A model generated the notes under the pieces. The model saw only the letters and a list, made by a program, of their open reading frames with translations, did no database searches and was not told where the DNA came from. Positions 15,272-24,262 of a stretch of 38,253 nt of DNA are shown here, piece after piece. Source of the DNA: Oceanospirillum sediminis (GTDB lineage: Bacteria > Pseudomonadota > Gammaproteobacteria > Pseudomonadales > Halomonadaceae). Position numbers and translations under genes: made by a program. Position 1 is the first letter of the stretch. Every line of letters starts with the position of its first letter. The DNA is taken from assembly GCF_014164585.1 (NCBI RefSeq), contig NZ_JACJFM010000046.1, forward strand, positions 1 through 38,253. The letters are read 5' to 3'.

Positions 15272-15749
15272 GTCAATCGCGACAAATCCTGTCAGTTACT
15301 CATTTATCTTCAGCAAGATCCACACAAAAACATCAGTTAGCGATTGCTTTAAGTCGCTGACTGATGTTTCAATATTCGCTAATTAACCAGATAAAAAAGA
15401 AGGAGGTGTCTATCGTAAGCATTTAAATCATAAATTAAGTCGCTACCCCTGAGGTGCTGGTAACACCCAGAGGCAGCTAACCATCATCGATAATCCGAGT
15501 ATCAATATATGGCTTCGAACAATATTACGCCAGAGCTTCGCTCGGCTAAAGAAAAATTTCTTTATTTTCATGATCTTACGGCCTGTAATCGCATTTGCGG
15601 CGCCAGGTTTTTTTACGCCTTCAATTCTTTCCGGCTCTCGGGTCTGAACCTTCATTTTCCGTCGTTTTTTCATTATCGGGGTATTTTATCCCGAGGTGTT
15701 TTGACGTCCGGATGCTTGTCTTGTTTGAAAACTACCGGAGGTTTGAGCT
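15272..15749. other. Gap after the cassette array
   Basis: The 478 bases hold the hairpin at 15329-15368. No attC is recognised in the rest. Short frames on both strands near 15443-15775 lack ribosome sites and family signatures, and I do not call them genes. Confidence 0.45.
15329..15368 (-). terminator. Strong hairpin after the cassette array
   Basis: AACATCAGTTAGCGA (15329-15343) pairs with TCGCTGACTGATGTT (15354-15368) at 14 of 15 positions with a 10-base loop. On the minus strand it is followed by TTTTTGTGTGG, so it fits a minus-strand terminator. On the plus strand only TTTC follows, so it may also slow plus-strand transcripts leaving the GNAT gene. Confidence 0.5.
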
Positions 15750-16025
15750 ATGAACCCGAGTCACAATGTCTCTGATATTAAAGATGGAGAGAAAAAAGAA
15801 GGCGTTGATCCACTGGATATGCATCAGCTCAGTCAGGCCTTTGAATGTTTCCGGCACCGCAGCGCATTTGTGATGACGGCACTGGAGCATATGGCCTTTA
15901 AAAATGAGCGCTCTTTGCATCACAAAGATGTGGCTTATGGTGCGGGCTATTTTATCTCTGACCTGATGGATGAGCTGCAGCTGATCCAGAAAATGGTGGA
16001 TAAAGATCTGAAAACTGGCGATTAA
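15750..16025 (+). CDS. Small soluble protein, unknown function
   Basis: This is a 91-residue protein with a strong ribosome site, GGAGG (15738-15742), 7 bases before the ATG. It is charged and mainly helical: an acidic, disordered start (DIKDGEKKEGVDPLD), then a helix-rich body HQLSQAFECFRHRSAFVMTALEHMAF and GYFISDLMDELQLIQKMVDKDL. I do not recognise a family. A second small gene of similar size follows 238 bases later. The good Shine-Dalgarno and coding-like composition argue that it is real. Confidence 0.6.
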   Translation: MNPSHNVSDIKDGEKKEGVDPLDMHQLSQAFECFRHRSAFVMTALEHMAFKNERSLHHKDVAYGAGYFISDLMDELQLIQKMVDKDLKTGD

Positions 16026-16263
16026 ACTTCAACCCTGTTTCTGAATGGCAGGGTATTGAGTGATTTAAATGCTTTGCCGGTAGGGACGTCACCGGTGTCG
16101 TATTCTGTGGAGGGAATACGGCACTTCCGGTATGGCGCGCTGCTATCGGAATGATATGACAACCACCCATCTAACAGAACGGGGCGATTCGATTTGGCCA
16201 TCTGTATCAGGCTGATTGTGTCCTGTGGTTCTGAGATGCGGTGGACTGGTAACGAGGGATGAT

Positions 16264-16575
16264 ATGATGTTACCCAGAGGCTGGTATAAAACCAGCGAAA
16301 TTAGCGTCTGGTTACTGAGCGATAAATTAGACCAGGCCATAGGAAAAAATCACGTCTTATACGGTCGATCACTTCGGATTATTGCCCATGAAGATCTGGT
16401 CAACAGTGGCCGGTTACTGTGCTGGCACCCGGACGAAGAGAACCTGTATACCCTGCTGCAACTCAGCTGGGTACGAACCTCATCTGAACTGTGTCATGCC
16501 CCGCCCATTGTAGAAATGCAGGGCAGTTTTCAGGATTTTCTGGCTTATACCGAAGCAGAACAACTGAGCGATTAA
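16264..16575 (+). CDS. Small protein, unknown function
   Basis: This is a 103-residue protein from ATG 16264, chosen because GAGGG (16254-16258) lies 5 bases upstream; the frame is open back to 16216. It is a soluble, tryptophan-rich sequence: RGWYKTSEISVWLLSDKL, then LLCWHPDEENLYTLLQLSWVR and FQDFLAYTEAEQLSD at the end. No membrane segment or known motif is recognised. In the 238 bases before it a hairpin pairs GTGtCGTATTC (about 16095-16105) with GAATACGgCAC (16114-16124). Confidence 0.55.
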   Translation: MMLPRGWYKTSEISVWLLSDKLDQAIGKNHVLYGRSLRIIAHEDLVNSGRLLCWHPDEENLYTLLQLSWVRTSSELCHAPPIVEMQGSFQDFLAYTEAEQLSD

Positions 16576-16699
16576 ACCGGGCTATCAGGCTGAAGGGTGT
16601 TGTGCTGTTGTTATGTCGTGTGGCCAGAGCGGGGAGTGGGCTTTCGGGCCGGTATTCATTGCTGATTGAGGTGATTGCCCCGTATGCCAGCCTGACGAC

Positions 16700-17218
16700 A
16701 TGGCTTTTACGCAGCGCGCCATCAGAAATATCTCATACAGTCTGTTAGCCGGTGTCAGCAGGAGCATTATTTTGAGTAAGACTGATCTATCCAATACCGG
16801 GCCAGATCCGGTGATAAAACCAGGTAAACGACGTTATGTGCTCAACCCGGATGAAGAATCCCAGCGGCTGTTATTCAGGCCGGAAAGGGCGCTATGCGAT
16901 GAATCGGGTTTACTGAAAGGTGCCGAAGAGCGCGGCGTTGAGTCCGGTATAGATGTGGGTATACAGAGGGGGATCTCAATCGGAGAGAAACGGGGTATAG
17001 CCGTGGGCGAACGTCAGGGGCAGGTTAAGGTGCTGACTCGCCAGCTCTGTCGCCGTTTTCGAATATCGCCAACGGAGGCCGTGGCCAGAGTGCATTCTGG
17101 CTCTGCTGAGCAGCTGGAGCAGTGGGCGGATAATATTCTGACTGCGCAAACTCTGGAGCAGGTGTTTGAGTTGAAAGAGGGAGAGCAGCGGCTACCGGAG
17201 TATATACAGATGCCCTGA
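16700..17218 (+). pseudogene. C-terminal part of an Rpn/PD-(D/E)xK-family gene (DUF4351 tail)
   Basis: This frame encodes up to 172 residues that match only the C-terminal part of Rpn-type nuclease/transposase-family proteins. It has a Gly-periodic helix (GAEERGVESGIDVGIQRG and then GEKRGIAVGERQGQ), followed by the DUF4351-like end VLTRQLCRRFRISPTEAVARV, then GSAEQLEQWADNILTAQTLEQVF. The N-terminal nuclease core, with its catalytic D and ExK, is absent: the first 60 residues are unlike it and no ribosome site precedes 16700. I read it as a truncated gene. A stand-alone small protein is possible. Confidence 0.65.
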
Positions 17219-17369
17219 GCTTAAGGCAACAGCAGAGTGGTAATGTGCCTGGTTGACATCGTTTTTCAGGAGATTGCTTTGCAAAAGGCATTGGCAAAGA
17301 CCGGGGCTTTGTTTTACAGTGATGCTGTATATTTAACCAGTTAAGGCTTATTGGCCATAGGAGATCATC

Positions 17370-17507
17370 ATGGATGATGTGATTCACTCTGCTGTTACTT
17401 TGCCTGATCCGTGCAATGATCAGGTATTCAAGCGTATTTTTGCTGATTCTCCCGAGTCAGTGCTGTCGCTTTTCTGGCTTTTTAATTGGCGAGCGGCCAG
17501 GGCATAA
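17370..17507 (+). pseudogene. N-terminal fragment of a second Rpn-type gene
   Basis: AGGAG (17359-17363) precedes ATG 17370, which opens a 45-codon frame starting MDDVIHSAVTLPDPCNDQ. VFKRIFADSPESVLSLF corresponds to the N-terminus of Rpn/PD-(D/E)xK transposase-family proteins, which typically read D.VFK..F.D.....L..FL. Similarity ends at about 17475, where the sequence becomes the antisense of the DUF3095 gene. The remaining roughly 250 codons are missing, so only the promoter-proximal stub survives. Confidence 0.6.
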
Positions 17508-18643
17508 CCGCCATCTGCGCCATCCACAAAATGAAAGTGGTCGACACCACTCTGAAAAATCAGGCAGGTCAGAAGGGCGGCTGTGGATACGTTAGTGCCA
17601 TAATACAAGCTGCCTTTTTCATATTCGTCCTTAAGGCAGGCTTCCAGTTTTATGCGCTGATCCTTAGTGCCTGCCAGTACCATACGCAGCATATCATCAA
17701 ACTTGCGATGGTCTGAATTGGCTACCATATCACGTTTGTATTGCCCCCAGTTATAGCCACTGATGGTAATGCATCTATTCATCATGAAACTGCCAACTGC
17801 TGCAATAATACGCATTTTCAGGGTGTACCAGAATTTGTAAATCGGGCTTTTATTCTGAGTGAATAAGCGATGCTCGCTGGCCAGTTTCTCTTTGGAATAG
17901 GTCATTTCCATTTTTTCGGCCTGAAGCGGGTGATGTTCATCCCGGCTGCCGTATATTTCTGTAATGTGATCCATCAGGCGGCGGTATGTCCGGGTTTGTT
18001 CTTCCAGAGTATCGCAGCGTGCTTCTATAAGCACAGAGACGGTTTCCTCTTTAGGGCTTGGAATGCGGTCCCATCGGCACTGAAGACCTGAAAAATCAGC
18101 ATTAGCGATAATATAGTCTGGTATGTTGTAGCGTTCAGGGCACTGTTTTATCCAGTTCTCGGCGGCCTGAAGTCCTCCGCCCGTAAATGATGCCTGAGTT
18201 GCTCCCGGACTGATTTGTAGTTTATTCACCAGAAGAGGGATGTGATCGCCAGTCAATACGGCGACAGGAACGAAGCCTGTACGAAGCTTAAGATTATAAG
18301 CCTGTTCGGAAATCGCAGCCGTGCCTTTCAGTGCGGCCAGACTGACTTCAAGGTACTCGGGAGGTACGCATAAAGACGCGCCATCTCCGCCAAAGATGTA
18401 GGGAATTTCCAGACGCTCACAGGCATTAAGCACAGCAATAATGCAACTGGCTCCCAGGGTATTAACATCCTGGTAACGGTTGTTTTCGATAGCCTGAGTT
18501 GAGCCTTCAATATCAGCCACCAGAACATACCAGTCCTCAGGAACCTGTTTATAACTGTTCAGATCCATCAGATCCGAAAAAGCTGATACGGCAGGCAGAT
18601 CCCGGTAAAACAGCGTGTTTTCACCAGTACTGGTGGCACTCAT
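17420..18643 (-). CDS. DUF3095 family protein, cyclase-like N-terminus
   Basis: This 407-residue protein looks like DUF3095. Near residue 42 VLVADIEGSTQAIE resembles the metal-binding start of class III nucleotide cyclases, and IFGGDGASLCVP near 84 resembles the later GGDE/FGDG turn. FTGGGLQAAENWIK and the ISGYNWGQYKRDMVANSDHRKFDDMLRM block follow (the latter given as one family block, about 293-320). Whether it has cyclase activity is not known to me. The C-terminal 15-20 residues (KSDSTDSGESAKIRLNT) are encoded antisense to the Rpn stub at 17370-17475, so the native end was probably replaced. It has no operon partner; the next gene upstream is 188 bases away. Confidence 0.75.
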   Translation of the reverse strand: MSATSTGENTLFYRDLPAVSAFSDLMDLNSYKQVPEDWYVLVADIEGSTQAIENNRYQDVNTLGASCIIAVLNACERLEIPYIFGGDGASLCVPPEYLEVSLAALKGTAAISEQAYNLKLRTGFVPVAVLTGDHIPLLVNKLQISPGATQASFTGGGLQAAENWIKQCPERYNIPDYIIANADFSGLQCRWDRIPSPKEETVSVLIEARCDTLEEQTRTYRRLMDHITEIYGSRDEHHPLQAEKMEMTYSKEKLASEHRLFTQNKSPIYKFWYTLKMRIIAAVGSFMMNRCITISGYNWGQYKRDMVANSDHRKFDDMLRMVLAGTKDQRIKLEACLKDEYEKGSLYYGTNVSTAALLTCLIFQSGVDHFHFVDGADGGYALAARQLKSQKSDSTDSGESAKIRLNT

Positions 18644-18831
18644 GGCATGTCCTCATAATAACTCTGTTCAGAATTATACGCAGGTTGCCCTGGTTCTGGT
18701 CCATGAAAAATGTATTTTTCCGTTATCGTTAGATTATAAGGCGTATTTATCACGGTGTTACCAGATAATCATGGGCCGTTAACATAGCTGAAGGCCTGGA
18801 AGATAGCTTCAGACAAACTCTGATCAATTTG

Positions 18832-20175
18832 CTATTTATTCAGCCACTTACTCATGATGCGGATAAGGTCGTCGGCCTTAAAGGGTTTACTAAGATAATC
18901 ATTCATACCTTCTGACAGACTCTTTTCCCGATCACCATCGATCGCATTAGCAGTCAGGGCGATAACAGGCAGTTGTTCAGGACTGTACTGCTGGCGTATT
19001 TTTCTGGTTGCGGTATAGCCATCCATGACTGGCATCTGTACATCCATCAGAATCAGGTCATATTGGTGTTGAGTTAACATCTCAAGTGCTTCCTGACCGT
19101 TTTCTGCAGTGTCCGGGACAATGTTAAACTGTTCCAGCATGGCCGTTGCTACAAGAGTATTAACCGGATTGTCTTCTACCAGGAGAACTCTGGCCGACGA
19201 AAAATCCGATTTGTGTGTATCTGAAAGCAGAGGTTCTGGCAGAGTATTACAGGGTGTTTTCTCTGGTATATGATCTGCTTCCATAAACGGCAGGCGAACA
19301 GTAAAGGTGCTGCCTTCTCCGGGGGTACTATCAATAGCAATACTGCCCCGCATCAGTCCACAAAGTTGTTTGCAAATACTTAACCCTAGCCCGGTACCAC
19401 CAAAATGACGGGTGGTGCTATCATCCGCCTGAGTGAAGGCGTTGAATAACTTTTTCTGGCGATCAGCAGGGATGCCTGGCCCGGTATCCGTTACCCGGAC
19501 CTCCAGCATATATTTATTATCAGAATAACCGAGTAGATTGATATCCAGCCGTATCTGGCCTTCAGAGGTAAATTTAATCGCATTGCTGACCAGATTAACC
19601 AGAATCTGATGGAAACGCAGAGGGTCGCCATTGAGCCATTCGGGCAGGTCGGCGGCCCTGCTAACGGTAAAAGATAATTGCTTTTCTGATGCTTTCTGAT
19701 GATTCAGGTGGTAAACCTGAGTTAAAACATCGTCCAGATTAAAATCAATCTGCTCGATTTTCATATGCCCGGATTCTATTTTTGAAAAATCCAGAATGTC
19801 GTTAATCAGGTGCAAAAGATTATCCGCAGACAGGCGTACTTTCTCGAGATAATCTTTTTGCGTATGGTGCAGCTGGGTTTGTAATACCAGATCGGTCAGC
19901 CCAAGGATGGCATTCATAGGGGTTCGAATTTCATGGCTGACGTTGGCCAGGAAACGACTTTTATGCTGATTCGCCTGCTCAGCCATCTCCAGGGCATCTT
20001 CAAGCTGCAGTGTCCGCTGTTGTACCAGTTCTTCCTGGTTTTTAAGCAGATGCTGAAGCTCCTGATTAGCCTGAAAAAGCTCAGATGCTTTTTGTTCTAA
20101 CAGATGCTCTGCTTCCTTCCGGGCGCGCTTTTCGCGGCTCAGTCGACGTTCAAGTCGCTTGATGTCATCCGTCAT
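18832..20175 (-). CDS. Cytoplasmic hybrid histidine kinase (H-NOX partner)
   Basis: This 447-residue hybrid sensor kinase has no membrane segment and no sensor domain of its own. A coiled coil covers about 5-72. The HisKA domain has [13 protein letters not shown] with phospho-acceptor His81. The ATPase domain shows an N box ([12 protein letters not shown]), DTGPGIP and [15 protein letters not shown]-terminal receiver domain has [18 protein letters not shown] (Asp378) and the Lys in LSKPF. It overlaps the upstream H-NOX gene by 11 bases. H-NOX proteins paired with such kinases control biofilm and quorum outputs in Vibrio, Shewanella and Pseudoalteromonas (established). The same role is inferred: NO or O2 binding changes autophosphorylation, and the phosphate passes to the receiver and then to an outside phosphotransfer protein. 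Confidence 0.9.
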   Translation of the reverse strand: MTDDIKRLERRLSREKRARKEAEHLLEQKASELFQANQELQHLLKNQEELVQQRTLQLEDALEMAEQANQHKSRFLANVSHEIRTPMNAILGLTDLVLQTQLHHTQKDYLEKVRLSADNLLHLINDILDFSKIESGHMKIEQIDFNLDDVLTQVYHLNHQKASEKQLSFTVSRAADLPEWLNGDPLRFHQILVNLVSNAIKFTSEGQIRLDINLLGYSDNKYMLEVRVTDTGPGIPADRQKKLFNAFTQADDSTTRHFGGTGLGLSICKQLCGLMRGSIAIDSTPGEGSTFTVRLPFMEADHIPEKTPCNTLPEPLLSDTHKSDFSSARVLLVEDNPVNTLVATAMLEQFNIVPDTAENGQEALEMLTQHQYDLILMDVQMPVMDGYTATRKIRQQYSPEQLPVIALTANAIDGDREKSLSEGMNDYLSKPFKADDLIRIMSKWLNK

Positions 20176-20716
20176 GCTTTATCCGGATATCAAATAAAGT
20201 GCTGTACAGAATATCGCTGTCTTCGGATTGAAAGCTGACATCAATATTGGTATCGAAATGTTCTGCAGCACCGTGAATAAGCCCCAGCGCAAGTCTGGAG
20301 AAGGGGCGTTTCGACTGATAGCGCATCAGTAAGTTATGTTCGCTCTTTCTTTCTGTCTGAAATACTGGCAACTCAGCACGAGGATAGAGTTTCATGACCT
20401 CTTCATGTACAACGCCGTCAACAACTTCAAGGAAAGAAAGCAGGTCTGAATGGGGGGCAACCAGTGTGGGGTATTTAGCGATCAGTTTGCTGAACAGGTG
20501 CTTACCAAATGCTGTGACGAGATCATCAACCGGGACGCCTGTGACTTCGCTTAGTGCGGTCACCATAATAATCATGTCTTTATGGTTATAATACCCGACA
20601 CTGGTAAAAGCGCCCTCTGTACTGAGTCCGGGAGCATCCAGTACATCGTCCAGCACATCTTCTGAGAATGCCGTCTCAACCATTTCTGCAAATTCAGTAA
20701 AAACAATTCCCAGCAT
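20165..20716 (-). CDS. H-NOX haem-nitric-oxide/oxygen sensor
   Basis: This 183-residue protein is a stand-alone H-NOX haem domain. [12 protein letters not shown] at the start, [13 protein letters not shown] near 31, the proximal haem ligand His104 in [19 protein letters not shown] (111-119) and the propionate-binding YxSxR (Tyr133, Ser135, Arg137) are all present. I choose ATG 20716 because GGAG sits 6 bases upstream and H-NOX proteins begin M-x-GI; an in-frame ATG at 20728 has no such site. It senses NO, possibly O2, in the cytoplasm and is translationally linked to the histidine kinase downstream. AATATAAAT-like A/T-rich sequence at about 20808-20830 may carry the promoter. Confidence 0.93.
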   Translation of the reverse strand: MLGIVFTEFAEMVETAFSEDVLDDVLDAPGLSTEGAFTSVGYYNHKDMIIMVTALSEVTGVPVDDLVTAFGKHLFSKLIAKYPTLVAPHSDLLSFLEVVDGVVHEEVMKLYPRAELPVFQTERKSEHNLLMRYQSKRPFSRLALGLIHGAAEHFDTNIDVSFQSEDSDILYSTLFDIRIKHDG

Positions 20717-20854
20717 AGTGTTCTCCATGACTTTGATGAGTTTGTCGGATTAACCGTATTTTCAGATGACAGTATGTAATGTAAGGTTATTCTTATTTCC
20801 TGAAATGAACAATATAAATCAATAATATAGCAGAGTCTCTGTGAGTCTGAGCCA

Positions 20855-21655
20855 TTAATATCGCATTGATAATTGTATCCCGCCACCATTGTCCAGGCTG
20901 TTATTGCTGAAGCCAGTCAGAGCATAAGGCATGACTGACCATGCAGAACCTAACTGGCATCGGGCGTATACCATTAGCTCATTAATGGCTGCTATCCCCG
21001 GATAAATGCTTTGCCTGTGATCATAGATGACACCTGGTTTGCACTGGGCTTTATTCTGATACTGGAGTCCCGCAGCCAGCATATAAGCATCTTTTGTACT
21101 GATACTGTGCCGATGGCCAGACCATCGGTAACCGGCACTGAGTATGGTCAGCCATTGAGGTTGACTCCAGTAGGCATCCAGCACCAGATCAAAATCAGGA
21201 TCATGGTCACTGATACCGGTTGATGATTCAGCCGTAGCAAGCCTGACACCTGCCGTCAGATCTAAAAAAATACCCTGTCTGGCCGCCTGATCCCAGTTCA
21301 GTTCTCTGGTCATTGTTATCCGGGTATCTCCCCAGCCTTTGTATCGGGTATCTTCTGTACCAGAGAGTTGCGATAGCCCTGAGTCATTATCAGATATCCC
21401 GGCAGGGCCTTCTGAGTCCATGTAGCTATTGCTGATTTTGACGGACCAGCTTTCGGTATGCCACTTCAGAGCCAGGAACTGACTGTGTTGTCTGGTGTTA
21501 TCGTCATAGTCATATTTTCCCTGACTGTATTCATAGCCAGTACTGATAATAAAGCCAGAGGCATACAGATCCAGGGAAAAACAGGCTGAGGTAATGGCAA
21601 GCCCGCAAGCCGAAAGAAGGTTTTGACAGTGTGACGTGAATTGTTTTTCCATCAT
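20855..21655 (-). CDS. Outer-membrane beta-barrel-like protein
   Basis: This 266-residue exported protein has a signal-peptide-like N-terminus with the hydrophobic part LLSACGLAITSACFSL, ending near residue 32 (YASG). The mature part alternates polar and aromatic residues in short strands (FIISTGYEYSQG, FLALKWHTESWSVKI, WLTILSAGYRWSG, AYMLAAGLQYQ) and ends in IQLSMRY with a terminal aromatic, as beta-barrel outer-membrane proteins do. No specific family is recognised. It is the last gene of a minus-strand operon, 36 bases after the DUF5666 lipoprotein gene, so the two products probably act together in the envelope. Confidence 0.65.
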   Translation of the reverse strand: MMEKQFTSHCQNLLSACGLAITSACFSLDLYASGFIISTGYEYSQGKYDYDDNTRQHSQFLALKWHTESWSVKISNSYMDSEGPAGISDNDSGLSQLSGTEDTRYKGWGDTRITMTRELNWDQAARQGIFLDLTAGVRLATAESSTGISDHDPDFDLVLDAYWSQPQWLTILSAGYRWSGHRHSISTKDAYMLAAGLQYQNKAQCKPGVIYDHRQSIYPGIAAINELMVYARCQLGSAWSVMPYALTGFSNNSLDNGGGIQLSMRY

Positions 21656-21691
21656 TGAGTTTTCCGTTTCTGATGCCTCTGGCAGATAATT

Positions 21692-23209
21692 TTATCGTTC
21701 TGGTCTGCTATCCGGTCTGTCCGGGCGCTGAGGTTTATCCGGACGGTCGGGTCTGTCTGTTCGCTCTGGCCTTTCGGGGCGCTCTGCTCTGTCCGGGCGA
21801 GACGGCCTTTCAGGTCTGGTGGTACGTTCCTGGCGTTCTGGCCGATGATCATTTCCAGGGTTGTCCATGCGCTCAGGGGCTGATGACGGCCGATCTGCAG
21901 AGCGGTGAGAGTGATCAGCTGAACGTGATGCCCCGGAGCCAGATGCCTTTTCCATAGCACGATCCCGCTGTCTGTCTGGATGCTGCATGCCATAACTGAC
22001 CGGGACAGATGATCTTAACTGATCAACTCTGACCTGGTTGTCTGGCATCTTCTGGCTGTCAATAATGATATTGCCTGTTCTGTGCCTGCCTGAGTCGGGG
22101 GATATTTTCAACTGTCTTTCCCTTAAATCAGGCAGATAGCGTGCTTCCAGCCCTGAGTGTTGTCCTGTGCCCTCAACAGAGAAGAAGCGAATATCAGTCC
22201 GGGTTGTCAGAGGAGTAATAGATTCCACTTTTTCCAGACTAACCTGGCCATTGTTCACGCTCAGAGACAGGGTGGCATAAGTATCCCCCCTGTCAGTCAG
22301 ACGCTTGTCTTCAGTATTCTCTATCGCCGGAGGGCGCTTCAGCACAAGGCTATTCAGAGTCAGAGTTGTCTCGTTAAGGGTGATATGCCCTCTGACGAGA
22401 GCCGCCTGATCCACCGTCGCTCGTTGAATATGACTGGCGACGATAGCCTGATCACTATTTCTTATCCCTGATACAGCCAACCATTGACCGGGCTGTGGTA
22501 ACTGGCTAAGCACATGTTGTCCTGCAAAAATCCGCTGTTGAAGAATAGTAAAACTCCCGCTGCTCTGATCAACAGAAGACACCGGACCAATCACTTCGTG
22601 GAATATCTCTATTTTTTCAGCAACGATCTGCTGGCCTTTTTTACGGGCTGTAATGACCGCCGTCTGGCCCAGCTCAATGTTTTCAAGATCTGTTTTCTGG
22701 CCATTAACCGTTACCAGAGTTGCCTCGTTAAACTGAATATGGATACCATTTACCCAAATACTGCCGTAATCGTGAATGGTTCCTGCAACGGCAATATACT
22801 CACCGTTATTCAGTTTTTGCAGCCAGTTACGGGTTTGAGGGCTTTCAGTGCGCATCCCTGTGCCACCAATGCCTTTCTCATCCTCAGCCAGTTGTAACCC
22901 TGTGCCTCCAATTCCCTGGTCTTCAGAATGCTGATCAATGCCTGTGCCTCCAATACCGCTGTCATCAGAGTTCTGGTTGATACCGGTGCCTCCGATACCT
23001 CGTTCATCTGATTTCTGGTCAATACCCGTACCACCAATACCCTGGTCATGGTCCGCTTCAGTGATCAGTGTTTCAGATGGAGTGGTTATATCTGAATGAC
23101 CTGAGCTTCTATTGGCTTCAGGATGATTCGATATCTCAGGGTGTGCCTGGCAGGCAATCAGAGTTATAGATAGCAGAGCTGTCAGCAATATATGGTTAAA
23201 GACTGTCAT
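21692..23209 (-). CDS. DUF5666 lipoprotein with GIGGTG repeats and an Arg/Pro-rich tail
   Basis: This 505-residue envelope lipoprotein has a lipobox ending LIAC (Cys20). Residues 57-118 contain five GIGGTG motifs at an exact 14-residue period (starts 57, 71, 85, 99, 113). Two or more DUF5666-like beta domains follow (AVAGTIHDYGSIWVNGIHIQF; TAVITARKKGQQIVAEKIEI; WLAVSGIRNSDQAIVASHIQ; each a likely OB-like unit). After about 420 the chain becomes low-complexity, dominated by RPERP and RPDRP repeats. It lies 3 bases after the DUF6502 gene and 36 before the beta-barrel gene. The function is unknown; the repeats suggest a binding or assembly scaffold. Confidence 0.8.
   Translation of the reverse strand: MTVFNHILLTALLSITLIACQAHPEISNHPEANRSSGHSDITTPSETLITEADHDQGIGGTGIDQKSDERGIGGTGINQNSDDSGIGGTGIDQHSEDQGIGGTGLQLAEDEKGIGGTGMRTESPQTRNWLQKLNNGEYIAVAGTIHDYGSIWVNGIHIQFNEATLVTVNGQKTDLENIELGQTAVITARKKGQQIVAEKIEIFHEVIGPVSSVDQSSGSFTILQQRIFAGQHVLSQLPQPGQWLAVSGIRNSDQAIVASHIQRATVDQAALVRGHITLNETTLTLNSLVLKRPPAIENTEDKRLTDRGDTYATLSLSVNNGQVSLEKVESITPLTTRTDIRFFSVEGTGQHSGLEARYLPDLRERQLKISPDSGRHRTGNIIIDSQKMPDNQVRVDQLRSSVPVSYGMQHPDRQRDRAMEKASGSGASRSADHSHRSADRPSSAPERMDNPGNDHRPERQERTTRPERPSRPDRAERPERPERTDRPDRPDKPQRPDRPDSRPER
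22856..23041 (-). repeat. Tandem 42-bp repeats encoding GIGGTG units
   Basis: Five copies of a 42-base unit, each encoding GIGGTG plus 8 variable acidic or polar residues, run through the N-terminal part of the DUF5666 protein. The DNA copies are diverged, so selection on the protein motif is more likely than recent duplication. Confidence 0.8.
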
Positions 23210-23212
23210 CGC

Positions 23213-24049
23213 TTACTGTCCCTGTTTCGGGTCGTCTTCATTCTTCTGGTAAAAGAAGGTGCCCATCGTCATACGGTAACTGGCGTCGGGTTTACCCTCA
23301 TCCTGATCAGAAAGCCTGAGAGCTTCTTCATTAACTTTTTGCAAAGCTTCCATCGCGACCTGGCCCGATAGAGCTTTTAGCCGAGCAACAGAATCATGGG
23401 TGAGCTGGTCATAAAACACCGCACGTTCAAAAAACTTATCTTCAACGCCTGGCATCAGATTGTGAGCACCTGCCGCAACGTGATCCCGGATATTACGCCC
23501 GAAGAAATGAGCTCTTTCATCAAAGTTTTTTTCTGTTACAAAGGCATCAGTTTCCAGCACAACCTCGTCCGCATCATTCAGAGTGACCAGACCTGCGCGT
23601 AACCATTCATCCAGTACGGCTCTGGGGCGTACATCTTTATTTATTGATTCAACGAGTTGTTCAAAACTGATCTCAGATGAATCACTTCGCATTCTGGGCA
23701 GGGAAAGTGGTTGATGTTGCTGATTCAGGTATCTGGGATCACCAAGCCATATACCTAATAAACGGGCGCCAAGAGACGCTTTACGATCTCCGGGCTCGGT
23801 ATTTTCAGGCTCCTCAAGAATGCGTTTTACATCTTTTCTGTGTACTCCACTGACGACACTGATTCGACTCAGAGTCTGACGTTTGCCGTCAACCTGCATC
23901 TCATCATGTACTACTTCGACAAAAATATTTTTAAGCAAATTGCTCAGGTAAGGGTAGGTAATACCGTACTCAAGCAGTAATCTGATCAGTGGTCGAAGGA
24001 TTTTTTTCAGAGCTTTTACAAGCGATGCAGGTGGTTCAGGAGTACTCAT
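23213..24049 (-). CDS. DUF6502 family protein, winged-helix-like
   Basis: This 278-residue soluble protein has the DUF6502 layout. The N-terminal helices are LVKALKKILRPLIRLLLEYGI and SNLLKNIFVEVV. A likely HTH, TLSRISVVSGVHRKDVKRIL (about 58-77), follows. Then come a linker, FEQLVESIN, VLDEWLRAGLVTLNDADEVVL as a wing-like part, and a C-terminal helical region (AHFFGRNIRDHVAAGAHNL). I expect it to regulate or accompany the downstream DUF5666 lipoprotein gene. The two reading frames are 3 bases apart, and DUF6502-DUF5666 neighbours recur in marine gammaproteobacteria (from memory). DNA binding has not been shown. Confidence 0.75.
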   Translation of the reverse strand: MSTPEPPASLVKALKKILRPLIRLLLEYGITYPYLSNLLKNIFVEVVHDEMQVDGKRQTLSRISVVSGVHRKDVKRILEEPENTEPGDRKASLGARLLGIWLGDPRYLNQQHQPLSLPRMRSDSSEISFEQLVESINKDVRPRAVLDEWLRAGLVTLNDADEVVLETDAFVTEKNFDERAHFFGRNIRDHVAAGAHNLMPGVEDKFFERAVFYDQLTHDSVARLKALSGQVAMEALQKVNEEALRLSDQDEGKPDASYRMTMGTFFYQKNEDDPKQGQ

Positions 24050-24262
24050 TGTTAATCCATTCTCTTTATATCGTATTAAGGCGGGATTTTATCCCACTTT
24101 CTCTATTATGGCACGAAAGAGAGTAGGAGGGAGATTTGACTGTGCTGCAGATAATTAAGGTTTCTCCGTGTTACAGGAAGATTCGCCCTATAAAATAGTC
24201 TGTCAAATGATTTTATTGAGAAGCCAATCGAAGGGAATCGATTCAAAAGGGACTCATTGCTT

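Noticed and set aside
15443-15775. Opposing short frames on both strands after the cassette array
   Set aside because: Neither has a ribosome site or family signature. The plus-strand frame runs into the well-supported gene at 15750 in another frame.
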